Notes: a model not told the origin generated them from the sequence alone. Positions 37,362 through 47,662 are shown, counted from the stretch's first letter. The stretch: DNA of 52,544 nucleotides from Paracoccaceae bacterium (GCA_019090795.1 JAHRVG010000078.1:1-52544), one strand, 5' to 3'. Numbers and translations are program-made.

Positions 37362-38558
37362 ATGACCACAGCCACCAAACAACATCTGATCGACCCGGAA
37401 CTGTGCATTCGCTGCTATACTTGCGAGGAAATTTGCCCGATAGATGCGATCACCCATAATGACGACAATGTCGCGGTTGATGCATCAATTTGCGACAACT
37501 GCATGGATTGCATTTTGCCCTGTCCCACAGGGTCTATTGACGAATGGCGGGTAGTGGAAACGCCCTATTCTCTGGACGAACAGTTTGAGTGGATGGAACT
37601 GCCGGAACAAGAGGACTTCACCAATGTTTCCAACGGGTCCGAAGGCACAATCGAAGCAATTGACGAGAGCATCACCGCCCTTCTGAATGAGGCGCATCAA
37701 GGCGCTGGTGGCAAATCCAATGCCCCTGCTTCCGCCTCAAAACCAGCGATCAACCTGTATTCTCCAAACCATCCGGTAGAAGCAACCGTGCAAGGCAATT
37801 TCCGCCTGACAGAGCAAGGAGCGGATGCGGATATCCGCCATATCATCCTTAATCTAGGTGCCAATAAATTCCCGCTGCTAGAGGGCCAAACCGTTGGTAT
37901 CACCCCCCCCGGCATCGCCAAGAATGGCAAACCTCACATGCCTCGGCTGTATTCCGTTTCCAGCCCTCGGGATGGAGAACGCCCTAACACCAACAACCTG
38001 TCGCTGACGGTCAAACGCGAGGAACAGGGGATTTGTTCCAACTATATTTGCGATTTGGAAAAGGGCGCCAAAGTGCAGCTTTGCGGCCCGTTTGGCAGTA
38101 CCTTCTTGATGCCGGATGACCCGCAGGCCAAGCTGATTATGATTTGCACCGGCACCGGCTCTGCCCCGTTTCGCGGCTTTACCATGCGTCATCAGCGGGT
38201 GATGCCTGAAATCAACGGGGTTATGCATCTATTTTTTGGCGCGCGCACTGCGGATTCTTTGCCCTATTTCGGACCGCTAAAAAAAGTTCCACAGCATTTT
38301 TTGACCAAGCATTTTGCCTTGAGTCGTGAACCTGACACACCCAAGCAATACGTGCAGGATCGGCTGTGGGCCGCACAAGACAGTATTGCGCCTATGCTGG
38401 CCGAACCGACAACCTACATCTATCTCTGTGGTCTCAAAGCCATGGAAGACGGCGTTGAGGAGGCACTTACCAAGATCGCTGCGGCAACGGGCCAGAACTG
38501 GCTGGAGATCCGCGATACAATGCGGGAAACAGGACGCTATCACGTAGAAACATACTAG
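37362..38558 (+). CDS. boxA: Benzoyl-CoA epoxidase reductase subunit BoxA
   Basis: BoxA passes electrons from NADPH to the diiron oxygenase BoxB. The 398-residue protein fuses a two-cluster ferredoxin domain (CIRCYTCEEICP near residue 15 and CDNCMDCILPCP near residue 45) to a ferredoxin-NADP+ reductase domain. The latter shows RLYSVSSPRDG for FAD binding, CTGTGSAPFRGF for NADPH, and ends with RYHVETY. A variable acidic linker lies between (about 70-130). The start at MTTATKQ follows CGGAG. Confidence 0.95.
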   Translation: MTTATKQHLIDPELCIRCYTCEEICPIDAITHNDDNVAVDASICDNCMDCILPCPTGSIDEWRVVETPYSLDEQFEWMELPEQEDFTNVSNGSEGTIEAIDESITALLNEAHQGAGGKSNAPASASKPAINLYSPNHPVEATVQGNFRLTEQGADADIRHIILNLGANKFPLLEGQTVGITPPGIAKNGKPHMPRLYSVSSPRDGERPNTNNLSLTVKREEQGICSNYICDLEKGAKVQLCGPFGSTFLMPDDPQAKLIMICTGTGSAPFRGFTMRHQRVMPEINGVMHLFFGARTADSLPYFGPLKKVPQHFLTKHFALSREPDTPKQYVQDRLWAAQDSIAPMLAEPTTYIYLCGLKAMEDGVEEALTKIAAATGQNWLEIRDTMRETGRYHVETY

Positions 38559-38563
38559 CGGCA

Positions 38564-38588
38564 CGCGCACTCTGGTTCAGAGTACGCG
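38564..38588 (+). other. boxA-boxR intergenic hairpin
   Basis: ACTCTG and CAGAGT form a 6-bp stem with a 3-base loop. After one mismatch, CGCG/CGCG adds four more pairs. It lies six bases after the boxA stop and 26 bases before the boxR start. There is no T-run. A role in tuning the amount of regulator relative to enzymes is a guess. Confidence 0.4.
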
Positions 38589-38614
38589 CAAGCTGCGCGA
38601 GGAATAACAAATCC

Positions 38615-39538
38615 ATGAGCGAAATTGTGACATTCAAGGGTCTGGTAACTTCGCCTTCGGCGGGAACTGAGCTTGATGACTCGCAAGTTTCGCAATTTCT
38701 ACTGCTGGTAGGCAACCGTGTGCGCAAGGCCCGTGGCCGAAAGGGAATGTCGCGGCGGGTTTTGTCTGAAACATCCGGTGTGTCACAACGCTATCTGGCA
38801 CAGCTGGAAACAGGGCAGGGCAATATTTCAATCGGGTTGTTACTGCGAATAGCGGATGCGCTGGATTTTGGCATTGAATGGCTTGTCGGTCAGGATGATC
38901 CATGGGGTTCCGACATCTCTCGCGCCAGTTATTTGTTGCAAAGTGCCACCCGAAAACAGCGAGAACAGGTGTTTGAAATTCTGGAACCTGCGCGGGCCGA
39001 CCAGAACAAGGCAAGCAGGATCGCGATAATCGGGTTACGCGGTGCTGGCAAATCAACACTTGGCAGGTTAGCCGCGCAGCATCTGCGAATGCCTTTTTTA
39101 GAATTGAATGACGAAGTTGAGGATTCCAGCGGGATGCCGGTAACTGAGGTTATCGCGCTTTATGGTCAGGAAGGCTATCGTTTGTTGGAACATCAGGCGG
39201 TTGAACGGGTTGTTGCCACCCATAGCTCTGTGATACTCGCGATTGCCGGGGGCATTGCCGCGCAGCCGGATACGTTCAATTACCTGTTGGCAAATTACCA
39301 CACTATCTGGCTGCGGGCAGAACCTGAAGAACACATGCAGCGAGTGCGCGCGCAAGGCGATGAGCGGCCCATGGCGGGCAGCCCAAATGCGATGAACGAG
39401 CTGCGCAAAATCTTGACCAACCGAGAAGAACAGTATCGCCGTGCAGATGCAAAAGTAGACACCTCAAACGCCACGGTAGAGCAAAGCTTAAGTGCCTTGA
39501 TCAGCGTTATAAACGATACTGCTTTCTTTTCTGGATAG
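38615..39538 (+). CDS. boxR: BoxR/BzdR-type transcriptional regulator (XRE HTH plus shikimate-kinase-like domain)
   Basis: The 307-residue regulator begins with an XRE helix-turn-helix (about residues 28-88: GNRVRKARGRKGMSRRVLSETSGVSQRYLAQLETGQGN). It continues as a shikimate-kinase-like P-loop domain (IAIIGLRGAGKSTLGRLAAQHL around 133-155). Known BoxR/BzdR proteins of this architecture repress box/bzd genes until benzoyl-CoA binds the C-terminal domain. The Walker A lysine is retained, although kinase activity is not expected. It is the last gene of the box unit on this strand and ends 6 bases before the convergent matB gene. Confidence 0.93.
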   Translation: MSEIVTFKGLVTSPSAGTELDDSQVSQFLLLVGNRVRKARGRKGMSRRVLSETSGVSQRYLAQLETGQGNISIGLLLRIADALDFGIEWLVGQDDPWGSDISRASYLLQSATRKQREQVFEILEPARADQNKASRIAIIGLRGAGKSTLGRLAAQHLRMPFLELNDEVEDSSGMPVTEVIALYGQEGYRLLEHQAVERVVATHSSVILAIAGGIAAQPDTFNYLLANYHTIWLRAEPEEHMQRVRAQGDERPMAGSPNAMNELRKILTNREEQYRRADAKVDTSNATVEQSLSALISVINDTAFFSG

Positions 39539-39544
39539 ACTTTT

Positions 39545-41071
39545 TTAATTAGTTCCCAGTCCTTTATAGGTTTCTCTTAAAGCATTCTTTTGCACCTTGC
39601 CCATCGTGTTACGTGGCAATTCGTCAACGATCACGATATGGCGAGGTTGTTTGAACCTCGCAAGATTTTCACGCAGCGCATCAGCGATATCCTCAGGCTT
39701 TAGAACCGCCCCGTTTTGGGGGACAACGATCGCAGTGACGGCCTCGCCAAAATCGGCATCGGGTACTGCGATCACCGCGCTCTCGTTTACGCCGGGCAGA
39801 TCATCAATCAATAATTCTACCTCTTTGGGATAGACGTTATAGCCACCTGTGATGATCAAATCCTTGTCACGACCAACAATCTGCACATAGCCCTGATCAT
39901 CAACCAGACCCAAATCACCCGTAATGAAAAACCCATCGTCGCGCAATTCGGCTGCGGTTTTTTCCGGCATCTTCCAGTAGCCTGCGAACACATTATCGCC
40001 ACGTACTTCCAGCACGCCGATCTCGCCTTGGGCCAGTTCAGCGCCGGTTTTCGGGTCACATACTTTTAGTTCAACACCAGGCAGGGGGAAACCAACAGTG
40101 CCCGCACGCCGGGCCCCAACGTATGGGTTCGATGTATTCATATTGGTTTCGGTCATACCATAGCGTTCCAGAATGGCGTGACCGGTTTGGGCACGCCATT
40201 GGTCATGGGTTTCCGCCAGCAGCGGCGCAGACCCAGAAACAAACAGGCGCATACCGCGCGCGGCATCAGGCAGGCCATGGGTCTGCAATAGACGCACATA
40301 AAAGGTCGGCACCCCCATCAAAGCCGTGGCTTGCCCCATGTAATCACGCACCGTTTCCGCATCAAAATTGGGCAGGAAAATCATTGATCCCCCCGCCATC
40401 ATCGTCACATTGGTGGCAACAAACAAACCGTGGGTATGAAAGATCGGCAAGGCATGGATCAGCACATCGTCACGGGTGAAATGCCAGTAGTCTTTGAGCA
40501 CTTGCGAGTTGGATGCAAGTGCACGGTGGGTCAACATCGCCCCTTTGGAACGACCTGTAGTTCCAGAAGTATAAAGGATGGCAGCTAGATCATCAGCCAT
40601 GCGGGCAACGGGATGAAAGCCCGATTGTTGTGCATTGCGCTGATCCGTGAGGGTTCCTGTCTCATCCGCTGCAATCGTCCAAATCTCGGAGACACCCGCT
40701 TGTTGCGCAACGGGCGTCAGTTTGGCCAGATTTACCGGATCGCAAACCAGTAAATTCGGGCCGGCGTCTTGCAGAAAATAGGCCACTTCGGAGGCAGTGT
40801 AGCCCGTGTTGAGTGGTAAAAAAACAGCCCCCGCCAGCACCGCACCGACATAGAGTTCCAGTACAGCCACAGTTTTCGGAACTTGCACCGCAATGCGATC
40901 ACCTGGTTTAATACCTGCGGCTACCAGCGCCGCCGCCATCCGTTCTGCATTGGCGAAAAACGCGCCGTAACTCTGAGTTTCCCCAGTCTGATGGTTCAAT
41001 AGCAGGTGCGCATCATTGCGCCCGATACTTGCTGCACGCAGGGCGCAGGCAAGGTGGTTTTCACTGTACAT
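39545..41071 (-). CDS. matB: Malonyl-CoA synthetase (malonate-CoA ligase)
   Basis: The 508-residue AMP-forming ligase makes malonyl-CoA from malonate, CoA and ATP. It has the adenylation motifs YTSGTTGRSKGAMLTH near residue 165 and FITGDLGLVDDQGYVQIVGRDKDLII. The C-terminal lysine motif is PRNTMGKVQK. The segment ERYGMTETNMNTSNPY is the hallmark that separates MatB from fatty-acyl and benzoate ligases. So this is not the benzoate-CoA ligase that the box pathway would need. The amidase gene is immediately upstream, with its stop one base before this ATG. Confidence 0.9.
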   Translation of the reverse strand: MYSENHLACALRAASIGRNDAHLLLNHQTGETQSYGAFFANAERMAAALVAAGIKPGDRIAVQVPKTVAVLELYVGAVLAGAVFLPLNTGYTASEVAYFLQDAGPNLLVCDPVNLAKLTPVAQQAGVSEIWTIAADETGTLTDQRNAQQSGFHPVARMADDLAAILYTSGTTGRSKGAMLTHRALASNSQVLKDYWHFTRDDVLIHALPIFHTHGLFVATNVTMMAGGSMIFLPNFDAETVRDYMGQATALMGVPTFYVRLLQTHGLPDAARGMRLFVSGSAPLLAETHDQWRAQTGHAILERYGMTETNMNTSNPYVGARRAGTVGFPLPGVELKVCDPKTGAELAQGEIGVLEVRGDNVFAGYWKMPEKTAAELRDDGFFITGDLGLVDDQGYVQIVGRDKDLIITGGYNVYPKEVELLIDDLPGVNESAVIAVPDADFGEAVTAIVVPQNGAVLKPEDIADALRENLARFKQPRHIVIVDELPRNTMGKVQKNALRETYKGLGTN

Positions 41072-41072
41072 C

Positions 41073-42509
41073 TTAATGCTTCACCACCGGATCAATCGGC
41101 CCCAGCAGGCCACCAACTGCAATTTCGACAGTGCGGGCAACTTGCAACAGGCGCGCCTCGCCCCGTGGCTGGCCAATCAGTTGCAAGCCCACGGGCATAC
41201 CGTTTAACAGGCCAACAGGTACGGAAACGGAAGGCAGGCCAACGGTGGTTGAAAGGAACGAATACTTCAGCCAATCGAGGTAATCTGTCAGTTTTTCACC
41301 GTCGATATACTGGGGGTATTCCTCCTCAACTGGTCCGGATACTAACCCGACCACCGGGCAGGCAAGCACGTCGAAATCTTGCAAAAAAGAGGCCATATTA
41401 TCAAATAGAACCGATTTTCCGGCAAAAGCATCATAAATTTGATCCGCGCTCAAGTTCCGGCCCTGCTCGATGTTATTCATCAGTGTGAACTTGAAATGTT
41501 TCTGCACAGACTCCGGCGCGCGCCCCGGTCCAGCGGCCCACAGCATGGCGCGCAATGTACGGTAGGTTTGGTCCAGATTCGGCAGTTCTGGACAATCAAG
41601 ATCAACTGTCCCGCCCTGCTGTGCGACCTTGGCCAGCGCCCCCCGCAAATGAGCGTCCATCTCTTTTGAGACAAAGGTAAACCAGTTCAAATCAGGCGCA
41701 TAGGCAATGCGCACGTTTTGATCCACTTCCAATACCGATTGCTGGTAGGACTTTTCCGGTGCGGGCCAAGACAAGGGTGTTGCGGGGTCAAATCCGGCCA
41801 TCGCATCCAGAAACAACGCACAATCGCGGACCGAGCGGGCCATGGGGCCACTGACGGCCTCGGTGTGGAATTTCATGTCTGCAGGCCCACCGCCCGCAAC
41901 CCCTGCACTGGGGCGAAAGCCGACAACGCCGCAATAGGCAGCAGGGGTTCGCAAAGAACCTGCCAGATCGGAACCTTGACTGAGCCAAACCTCACCGGTG
42001 GCCAGTGATACCGCAGCACCACCTGACGAGCCGCCCGCATTTTTACGCGTGTCCCACGGGTTGCGGGTCATGCCGAAAACGGCGTTAAAGGTGTTGCCCC
42101 CCGCGCCCATTTCCGGCGAGTTGGTTTTGCCAACAACAACGCCACCCCGATCCTCTAGTCGTAGCACAAGTTCATCACTTTTAACCGGAATGTTATCTGT
42201 CAGCCCCAGGCTGCCAAAGGTGGTGCGCACGCCCTCAACCTCTGTCAAATCTTTGATACCGATAGGCAGGCCGCCCAGCCATTCGCGGGGGCGTCTCTCA
42301 TCCCCATCCATCACCTCGATCATGGCTTCCGCTCGATCCCGGCAGGTTGTCGGCATGGCATTAACCGCAGGTTCTACCTCCTCGATCCGCGCAAAACTGG
42401 CGGCCAAAACCTCAGCCGGGGAAACCTCGCCCTTGCACAGCAAATCAACAACTTCATGCGCATGTTTGGCGCAGATTTCTGGGCCGGTAAATACAGGAGT
42501 ATCGGACAT
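41073..42509 (-). CDS. Amidase-signature family hydrolase, perhaps a malonamate amidase
   Basis: The 478-residue amidase has the full signature: the catalytic Lys in GLPIGIKDLTEVEGV near residue 88, the GGSSGG loop near residue 160 (NAGGSSGGAAVSLATGE), and the nucleophile Ser in SDLAGSLRTPAAYCGVVG. It hydrolyses an amide to acid plus ammonia. Substrate is unknown from sequence. The one-base spacing to matB suggests a source of malonate, such as malonamate, as with the malonamidase linked to malonate genes in rhizobia, but this is inference. Confidence 0.85.
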   Translation of the reverse strand: MSDTPVFTGPEICAKHAHEVVDLLCKGEVSPAEVLAASFARIEEVEPAVNAMPTTCRDRAEAMIEVMDGDERRPREWLGGLPIGIKDLTEVEGVRTTFGSLGLTDNIPVKSDELVLRLEDRGGVVVGKTNSPEMGAGGNTFNAVFGMTRNPWDTRKNAGGSSGGAAVSLATGEVWLSQGSDLAGSLRTPAAYCGVVGFRPSAGVAGGGPADMKFHTEAVSGPMARSVRDCALFLDAMAGFDPATPLSWPAPEKSYQQSVLEVDQNVRIAYAPDLNWFTFVSKEMDAHLRGALAKVAQQGGTVDLDCPELPNLDQTYRTLRAMLWAAGPGRAPESVQKHFKFTLMNNIEQGRNLSADQIYDAFAGKSVLFDNMASFLQDFDVLACPVVGLVSGPVEEEYPQYIDGEKLTDYLDWLKYSFLSTTVGLPSVSVPVGLLNGMPVGLQLIGQPRGEARLLQVARTVEIAVGGLLGPIDPVVKH

Positions 42510-42602
42510 CGGGCTATCCTAGGTTGGTTCTTGGTCAAACAAACACACAATGCTTTGTTTGACCACTTAAAAGGCGAACAAATGACCTCAAAGCACTTTA
42601 TC

Positions 42603-43223
42603 TTACCGGGTGGACGCCATGAAAACACTGCTGCCAAGCAGAAAACCACCCCCTGTGTAGCTAATTCGGCGTTGAGCTTTGGGGTTGTTGAATACAGTTC
42701 GCGCACGGGCGGCGGCTATGGCGTAACTTGAAAGAACAGCCCCTACGATAACGGTTGAAGTGCTTGCCAGAATAAGGAACTGCTGTGCTGCCGGGGCAGT
42801 TGGATCCATGAATTGAGGCAGAAAAGCCATATAAAAAATGACCGCCTTGGGGTTTAATACGCCCGTAAGGAACCCCATTTTCAAAGCCGTAAAACCTTGG
42901 GTCTGACGGGAAGGCAGCCCAGTTGTAGCAACACTTTTGCGAGCGGCGGTAATCTGGCAGATTCCCAGATAGGCAACATATAGAACACCGGCCCATTTAA
43001 CCAATTGGAACAGCACTGCAGATGCCGCGAGAATGGCTCCAACCCCAAACAGCGACAAAGCAATCAGTACAACCCCGCCCAATAAATCACCCAGAACACA
43101 CAGCAATGCCGTACTCTTGCCGTTGCTCAGGGCAAGGCTTGTGACAATAAAAACGCTGGGTCCGGGGCTGATGCAAATGACTGAATACACCGCGATGAAT
43201 GTTAGCCAGAGGTTGAAATCCAT
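42603..43223 (-). CDS. LysE-family amino acid exporter
   Basis: The 206-residue inner-membrane protein has six hydrophobic segments and the LysE/RhtB signature ISPGPSVFIVTSLALSNGK near the N-terminus. LGDLLGGVVLIALSLFGV and GFLTGVLNPKAVIFYMAFLPQF follow, the last being a typical family motif. Members export amino acids such as lysine, threonine or homoserine. It begins 12 bases after the gcvP stop, so it is read from the glycine-cleavage message. Export of an excess amino acid linked to glycine/serine metabolism is plausible but untested. Confidence 0.87.
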   Translation of the reverse strand: MDFNLWLTFIAVYSVICISPGPSVFIVTSLALSNGKSTALLCVLGDLLGGVVLIALSLFGVGAILAASAVLFQLVKWAGVLYVAYLGICQITAARKSVATTGLPSRQTQGFTALKMGFLTGVLNPKAVIFYMAFLPQFMDPTAPAAQQFLILASTSTVIVGAVLSSYAIAAARARTVFNNPKAQRRISYTGGGFLLGSSVFMASTR

Positions 43224-43235
43224 CCCGGTTATCCC

Positions 43236-46088
43236 TTACTCAGCGTCGTCTGCATATGCCTCCATCGACGGACAGGTGCACACCAGATTGCGGTCACCAT
43301 AAGCGTTGTCAATGCGGTTCACCGGAGGCCAGTATTTGTCCATACGGAATGCGCCCGCAGGATAACAGGCTTGCTCGCGCGTGTAGGGCCTATCCCAATC
43401 ACTGATCAGATCTGCCACTGTGTGGGGCGCATTTTTCAGCGGGTTGTTTTCGGCATCAATCTTGCCATCTTCAATGTCCCGTGCCTCTGCCCTGATCGAA
43501 AGCATGGCATTAATAAAGCGGTCAATCTCAGCCTTTGGTTCGGATTCTGTTGGCTCTACCATCAGGGTTCCCGCCACTGGCCAGCTCATGGTGGGGGCGT
43601 GAAAACCATTGTCCATCAGGCGTTTGGCAATATCGTCCACCGACACCCCTGCACTGTCCGCCAAAGGGCGGGTATCAAGAATACATTCATGGGCAACACG
43701 GCCACTCTTGGACGTGTAAAGAATGTCGTAATCGCTTTTCAAGCGCTCAGCGATATAGTTGGCGTTCAGAATTGCGACTTTGGTCGCTTGGGTCAGACCC
43801 TCGCCCCCCATTAGCATCAGATAAGCCCAGCTGACCGGTAGAATAGACGGCGAACCAAAAGGCGCGGCGGATACAGGCCCCACTGCACTGCCTCCCTCGG
43901 GATGACCTGGCAAATGCGGCGTCAGATGTGACTTAACACCAATGGGGCCCATGCCCGGCCCACCACCGCCGTGGGGAATACAAAAGGTTTTATGCAAGTT
44001 CAGGTGGCTAACATCACCCCCAATATCGCCCGGACGCGCCAGTCCAACCATGGCGTTCATATTTGCCCCATCAATATACACTTGCCCGCCGTGTGCATGG
44101 GTGATCTCGCAAATTTCCATAACAGTTTCTTCGAACACGCCATGGGTAGAGGGGTAAGTGATCATACACCCTGCCAGATTCTCACTGTGCTTTTCCGCCA
44201 GCTCGCGAAAGTGTGCCACGTCGATATTTCCGTGCTCATCTCCTTTGACGGGGACAACTTTCCAACCCACCATATGTGCAGAGGCCGGATTGGTGCCATG
44301 CGCCGAAGTCGGGATCAGACAAATGTTACGATGCCCTTGCCCATTGGCCTTGTGATAGCCACGAATGGTCATCAGGCCAGCATACTCGCCTTGCGCGCCA
44401 GAATTCGGTTGCTGGGAAATCGCGTCATAGCCGGTAATCTTGCACAGCATGTCGTTCAGATCGTCGATCATTTCGGTATAGCCCACCGCCTGATCCTTGG
44501 GCACGAAAGGGTGCAGGTCAGAAAATTCAGGCCAGGTAACGGGGATCATTTCGATCGTTGCATTCAACTTCATCGTGCAGGAACCCAGCGGAATCATCGC
44601 CCGATCCAGCGCCAAATCACGATCCGCAAGACGGCGCATATAACGGGTGATTTCTGCCTCGGCCCGGTTTTGCTGAAAAATTGGATGGGTCAGATATTCC
44701 GTTTGCCGCGCCGCATGTTCGGGCAGGCGGTAGGCGCGGTGCTTAACATTGTCATCCTTAATTTCACCACCAAAGGCGCGCCAAACGGCCTCGATAGTCT
44801 CAGCACGGGTTTGTTCATCAAGGGAAATACCGATTTTCGTACCCCCTACTTTGCGCAAGTTCACCCCATTCGCCACAGCCGAAGCCATAACCACACCTTG
44901 CAGCGCACCGACCTCTACTGTGATAGTGTCAAAAAACACATTCGGTTCAATCACAAAGCCCATGGCTTCCAGCCCATTTGCCAAACGCGATGTTCTGCGG
45001 TGGATGGTCTGGGCAATCGCCTTGATACCTTCTGGCCCATGATAAACCGCATACATTGATGCCATCACCGCCAGCAAAGCCTGTGCAGTGCAGACATTGG
45101 AATTGGCCTTCTCACGGCGAATATGTTGTTCGCGGGTTTGCAAAGACAGGCGATAGGCGGGCTTGCCATGGGAATCAATCGACACACCGATAATGCGTCC
45201 GGGCATGGAGCGTTTGTATTTGTCGCGCGTCGCCATATAGGCCGCATGTGGTCCTCCGTATCCCATGGGAACCCCAAAACGCTGGGTTGATCCAACGGCA
45301 ATATCCGCGTCCATTTCCCCCGGCGATTTCAGCAAGGCCAGCGCCATCGGATCGGCAATCATAATTGCAAGCGCTTTGGCTTTATGCAAACGCGCAATGT
45401 GGTCGGTAAAGTCACGCACATGGCCATGGGTTCCGGGGTATTGGAAAACCGCGCCGAAAACATCATCGGCGATCATATCGTCCGGATCACCCACCCGGAT
45501 TTCAATGCCCAGCGGTTCAGCGCGGGTCTGAATCACAGCGATATTCTGCGGGTGGCAATTCTCATCCACAAAAAACGCCATGGATTTTGATTTCGCACCC
45601 CGCTTGGCCATAGTCATCGCCTCTGCCGCAGCAGTAGATTCATCCAGCAGCGATGCGTTGGCGATTTCCATATCTGTCAGATCACAAACCATGGTTTGAA
45701 AATTCAACAACGCTTCCAGCCGCCCTTGCGAGATTTCAGGTTGGTAAGGTGTATAAGCCGTATACCAAGCCGGGTTTTCCAGAATGTTTCGCAGAATAAC
45801 GGGTGGCGTTGTTGTGCCATGATACCCCTGACCAATCAGCGATGTCAGCACCGTATTCTTATCCGCCACCTGCCGCATATGATAAAGCGCATCGCGCTCG
45901 GTCATACCGGGGCCGGTATCCAACGGCGCCTTTTGCCGGATCGCTTCCGGTACGGTGGCATCAATCAGATCGTCTAGCGTTTCATACCCGAGAACCTGGA
46001 GCATTTCCTCCATTTCCCGCACCGAGGGGCCAATGTGACGGCGTTTGGCAAAATCATAGGCTGTATATTCGGTCAGTTGGAATACCAT
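43236..46088 (-). CDS. gcvP: Glycine dehydrogenase (decarboxylating), P-protein of the glycine cleavage system
   Basis: GcvP decarboxylates glycine with PLP and loads the aminomethyl group on lipoylated GcvH. The 950-residue single-chain P-protein has the N-terminal [46 protein letters not shown], and the PLP site [27 protein letters not shown] in the C-terminal half. The start at MVFQLTEY has GGAG 8 bases upstream. An in-frame extension to 46130 has no family match. It follows gcvH in the gcvT-gcvH-gcvP-lysE unit. Confidence 0.97.
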   Translation of the reverse strand: MVFQLTEYTAYDFAKRRHIGPSVREMEEMLQVLGYETLDDLIDATVPEAIRQKAPLDTGPGMTERDALYHMRQVADKNTVLTSLIGQGYHGTTTPPVILRNILENPAWYTAYTPYQPEISQGRLEALLNFQTMVCDLTDMEIANASLLDESTAAAEAMTMAKRGAKSKSMAFFVDENCHPQNIAVIQTRAEPLGIEIRVGDPDDMIADDVFGAVFQYPGTHGHVRDFTDHIARLHKAKALAIMIADPMALALLKSPGEMDADIAVGSTQRFGVPMGYGGPHAAYMATRDKYKRSMPGRIIGVSIDSHGKPAYRLSLQTREQHIRREKANSNVCTAQALLAVMASMYAVYHGPEGIKAIAQTIHRRTSRLANGLEAMGFVIEPNVFFDTITVEVGALQGVVMASAVANGVNLRKVGGTKIGISLDEQTRAETIEAVWRAFGGEIKDDNVKHRAYRLPEHAARQTEYLTHPIFQQNRAEAEITRYMRRLADRDLALDRAMIPLGSCTMKLNATIEMIPVTWPEFSDLHPFVPKDQAVGYTEMIDDLNDMLCKITGYDAISQQPNSGAQGEYAGLMTIRGYHKANGQGHRNICLIPTSAHGTNPASAHMVGWKVVPVKGDEHGNIDVAHFRELAEKHSENLAGCMITYPSTHGVFEETVMEICEITHAHGGQVYIDGANMNAMVGLARPGDIGGDVSHLNLHKTFCIPHGGGGPGMGPIGVKSHLTPHLPGHPEGGSAVGPVSAAPFGSPSILPVSWAYLMLMGGEGLTQATKVAILNANYIAERLKSDYDILYTSKSGRVAHECILDTRPLADSAGVSVDDIAKRLMDNGFHAPTMSWPVAGTLMVEPTESEPKAEIDRFINAMLSIRAEARDIEDGKIDAENNPLKNAPHTVADLISDWDRPYTREQACYPAGAFRMDKYWPPVNRIDNAYGDRNLVCTCPSMEAYADDAE

Positions 46089-46178
46089 GAAAGATCTCCG
46101 GTCTAGCTGAAACGGTGCATTCAGAGGCATTATTACAGCCTCCGGCGAGGGTTTTGTGGGCGAATTTGAAAAGAAAGG

Positions 46179-46544
46179 TTAACCTATCAGTTCCTTATAG
46201 GCAGCCTCATCCATCAGGTTTTCCAATTGTGTCGGGTCTGAAATCTTGAGTTTGTAAATCCAGCCATCGCTTTCCGGGCTCTCATTCAGTTTACCAGGAT
46301 TACCTTCGAGATCCTCGTTAATTTCGATCACTTCACAATCTACCGGCGCAAAAATTTCAGAAGCAGCTTTAACCGATTCAATCACCCCGATTTCATCGCC
46401 CTGCTCAAAGTCGTCGTCGACATCTTTCTGCTCGACAAAAACAACTTCACCCAGCTGCTCGGCGGCATGGGCTGTAATGCCCAAAATTCCTATGTCACCT
46501 TCGACATTCAGCCATTCGTGGTCTTCGGAATAATAGATGGTCAT
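46179..46544 (-). CDS. gcvH: Glycine cleavage system H protein
   Basis: The 121-residue lipoyl carrier protein shuttles the aminomethyl group between P, T and L proteins. The lipoylated Lys59 lies in GVIESVKAASEIFAPVDCEV. The flanking strands (YYSEDHEWLNVEGDIGILGIT) are as expected, and the size is normal. The ATG has AAGGAA upstream and comes 14 bases after the gcvT stop. Confidence 0.97.
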   Translation of the reverse strand: MTIYYSEDHEWLNVEGDIGILGITAHAAEQLGEVVFVEQKDVDDDFEQGDEIGVIESVKAASEIFAPVDCEVIEINEDLEGNPGKLNESPESDGWIYKLKISDPTQLENLMDEAAYKELIG

Positions 46545-46558
46545 GGATTTTTCCTTGT

Positions 46559-47662
46559 TTAACGTTTGTAGTTTTGCTGCACGAATGGCAAGGCAGTGAT
46601 GGTGGCAGGCTGAGCTTTACCGCGAATGATCAGGTTTACCTTGGTGCCCACTTCAGCAGCGCTGGCACTGACATAACCCATAGCAACCGGTGCGCCAACA
46701 GTGGCGCCAAAACCGCCAGAGGTAATTTCTCCGACATGCCTGCCATCAAGCGTTTGCACCTCGACATGCGCGCGCGCCGGGGCGCGGCCATCCGGTTTGA
46801 TGCCAACCAGTTTGCGCGACGGGCCGTCAGCCAGTTCTTGCTGAATGCGCGCAGCCCCCGGAAATCCACCCTCTTCGCGGCGGCGTTTCTGGATTGCCCA
46901 ATTCAACTGCGCCTCAATCGGCGACGTGTCATTGTCAATGTCGTTGCCATACAGGCAAAGCCCTGCCTCTAACCGCAGACTGTCACGCGCCCCAAGGCCC
47001 GCGGGGGCGCAGTCAGGGTGATCCAGAAAGGCGCGGGTAATTTCAACGGCACGGCTCTCAGGCATGGAAACCTCATAGCCATCCTCACCTGTGTAACCCA
47101 GCCGCGAAATCCGGCAAGAAGCTCCCATAATATCGGCAACCACGGTCTCCATAAACTTCAGATCCACCACAGCCGGACACAAAGCCCCCACTACATCAAC
47201 CGCCTTTGGTCCCTGCACGGCAACCAAAGCACGATCGGTCAACTCGACAACTTCAACCCCTATAAGGTTGTCCCGCATATGGCCAATATCCTGATCCCGC
47301 ATCGAGGCATTGACCACAACAAACAGATGATCCCCTGCATTGGCGACAATCAGGTCATCCATGATGCCGCCCTGTTCATTGGTGAAAAACGTGTAGCGCG
47401 CCCTGCCGTCAGCCAGCGGCACAATGCTTGCCGGAACCAGCGTCTCCAACGCCGCCGCCACGTTTACTCCGTGCAGTTCCACCTGCCCCATGTGGGATAC
47501 ATCAAACACTGCCGCCGCCTCGCGGCATTGGTTGTGCTCACCCATAATTCCCATCGGGTATTGAACCGGCATCTCCCAACCGGCAAAATCTACCATTTTG
47601 CCGCCAAGTTCCACATGCAGATCATAAAGCGGCGTGCGCTTGGATATCGATTCTGGCGACAT
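46559..47662 (-). CDS. gcvT: Aminomethyltransferase, T-protein of the glycine cleavage system
   Basis: The 367-residue enzyme releases ammonia and transfers the methylene group to tetrahydrofolate. It carries TPLYDLHVELGGKMVDFAGWEMPVQY at the N-terminus and VFDVSHMGQVELHG. The ISRLGYTGEDGYEVSMP segment is near mid-protein. The start at MSPESIS has AAGGAG seven bases upstream, and an in-frame ATG eight codons earlier has no such site. It is the first gene of the gcv unit. Confidence 0.96.
   Translation of the reverse strand: MSPESISKRTPLYDLHVELGGKMVDFAGWEMPVQYPMGIMGEHNQCREAAAVFDVSHMGQVELHGVNVAAALETLVPASIVPLADGRARYTFFTNEQGGIMDDLIVANAGDHLFVVVNASMRDQDIGHMRDNLIGVEVVELTDRALVAVQGPKAVDVVGALCPAVVDLKFMETVVADIMGASCRISRLGYTGEDGYEVSMPESRAVEITRAFLDHPDCAPAGLGARDSLRLEAGLCLYGNDIDNDTSPIEAQLNWAIQKRRREEGGFPGAARIQQELADGPSRKLVGIKPDGRAPARAHVEVQTLDGRHVGEITSGGFGATVGAPVAMGYVSASAAEVGTKVNLIIRGKAQPATITALPFVQQNYKR

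Noticed and set aside
39545-41071. Benzoate-CoA ligase for the box pathway
   Set aside because: The ERYGMTETNMNTSNPY segment marks malonyl-CoA ligases.
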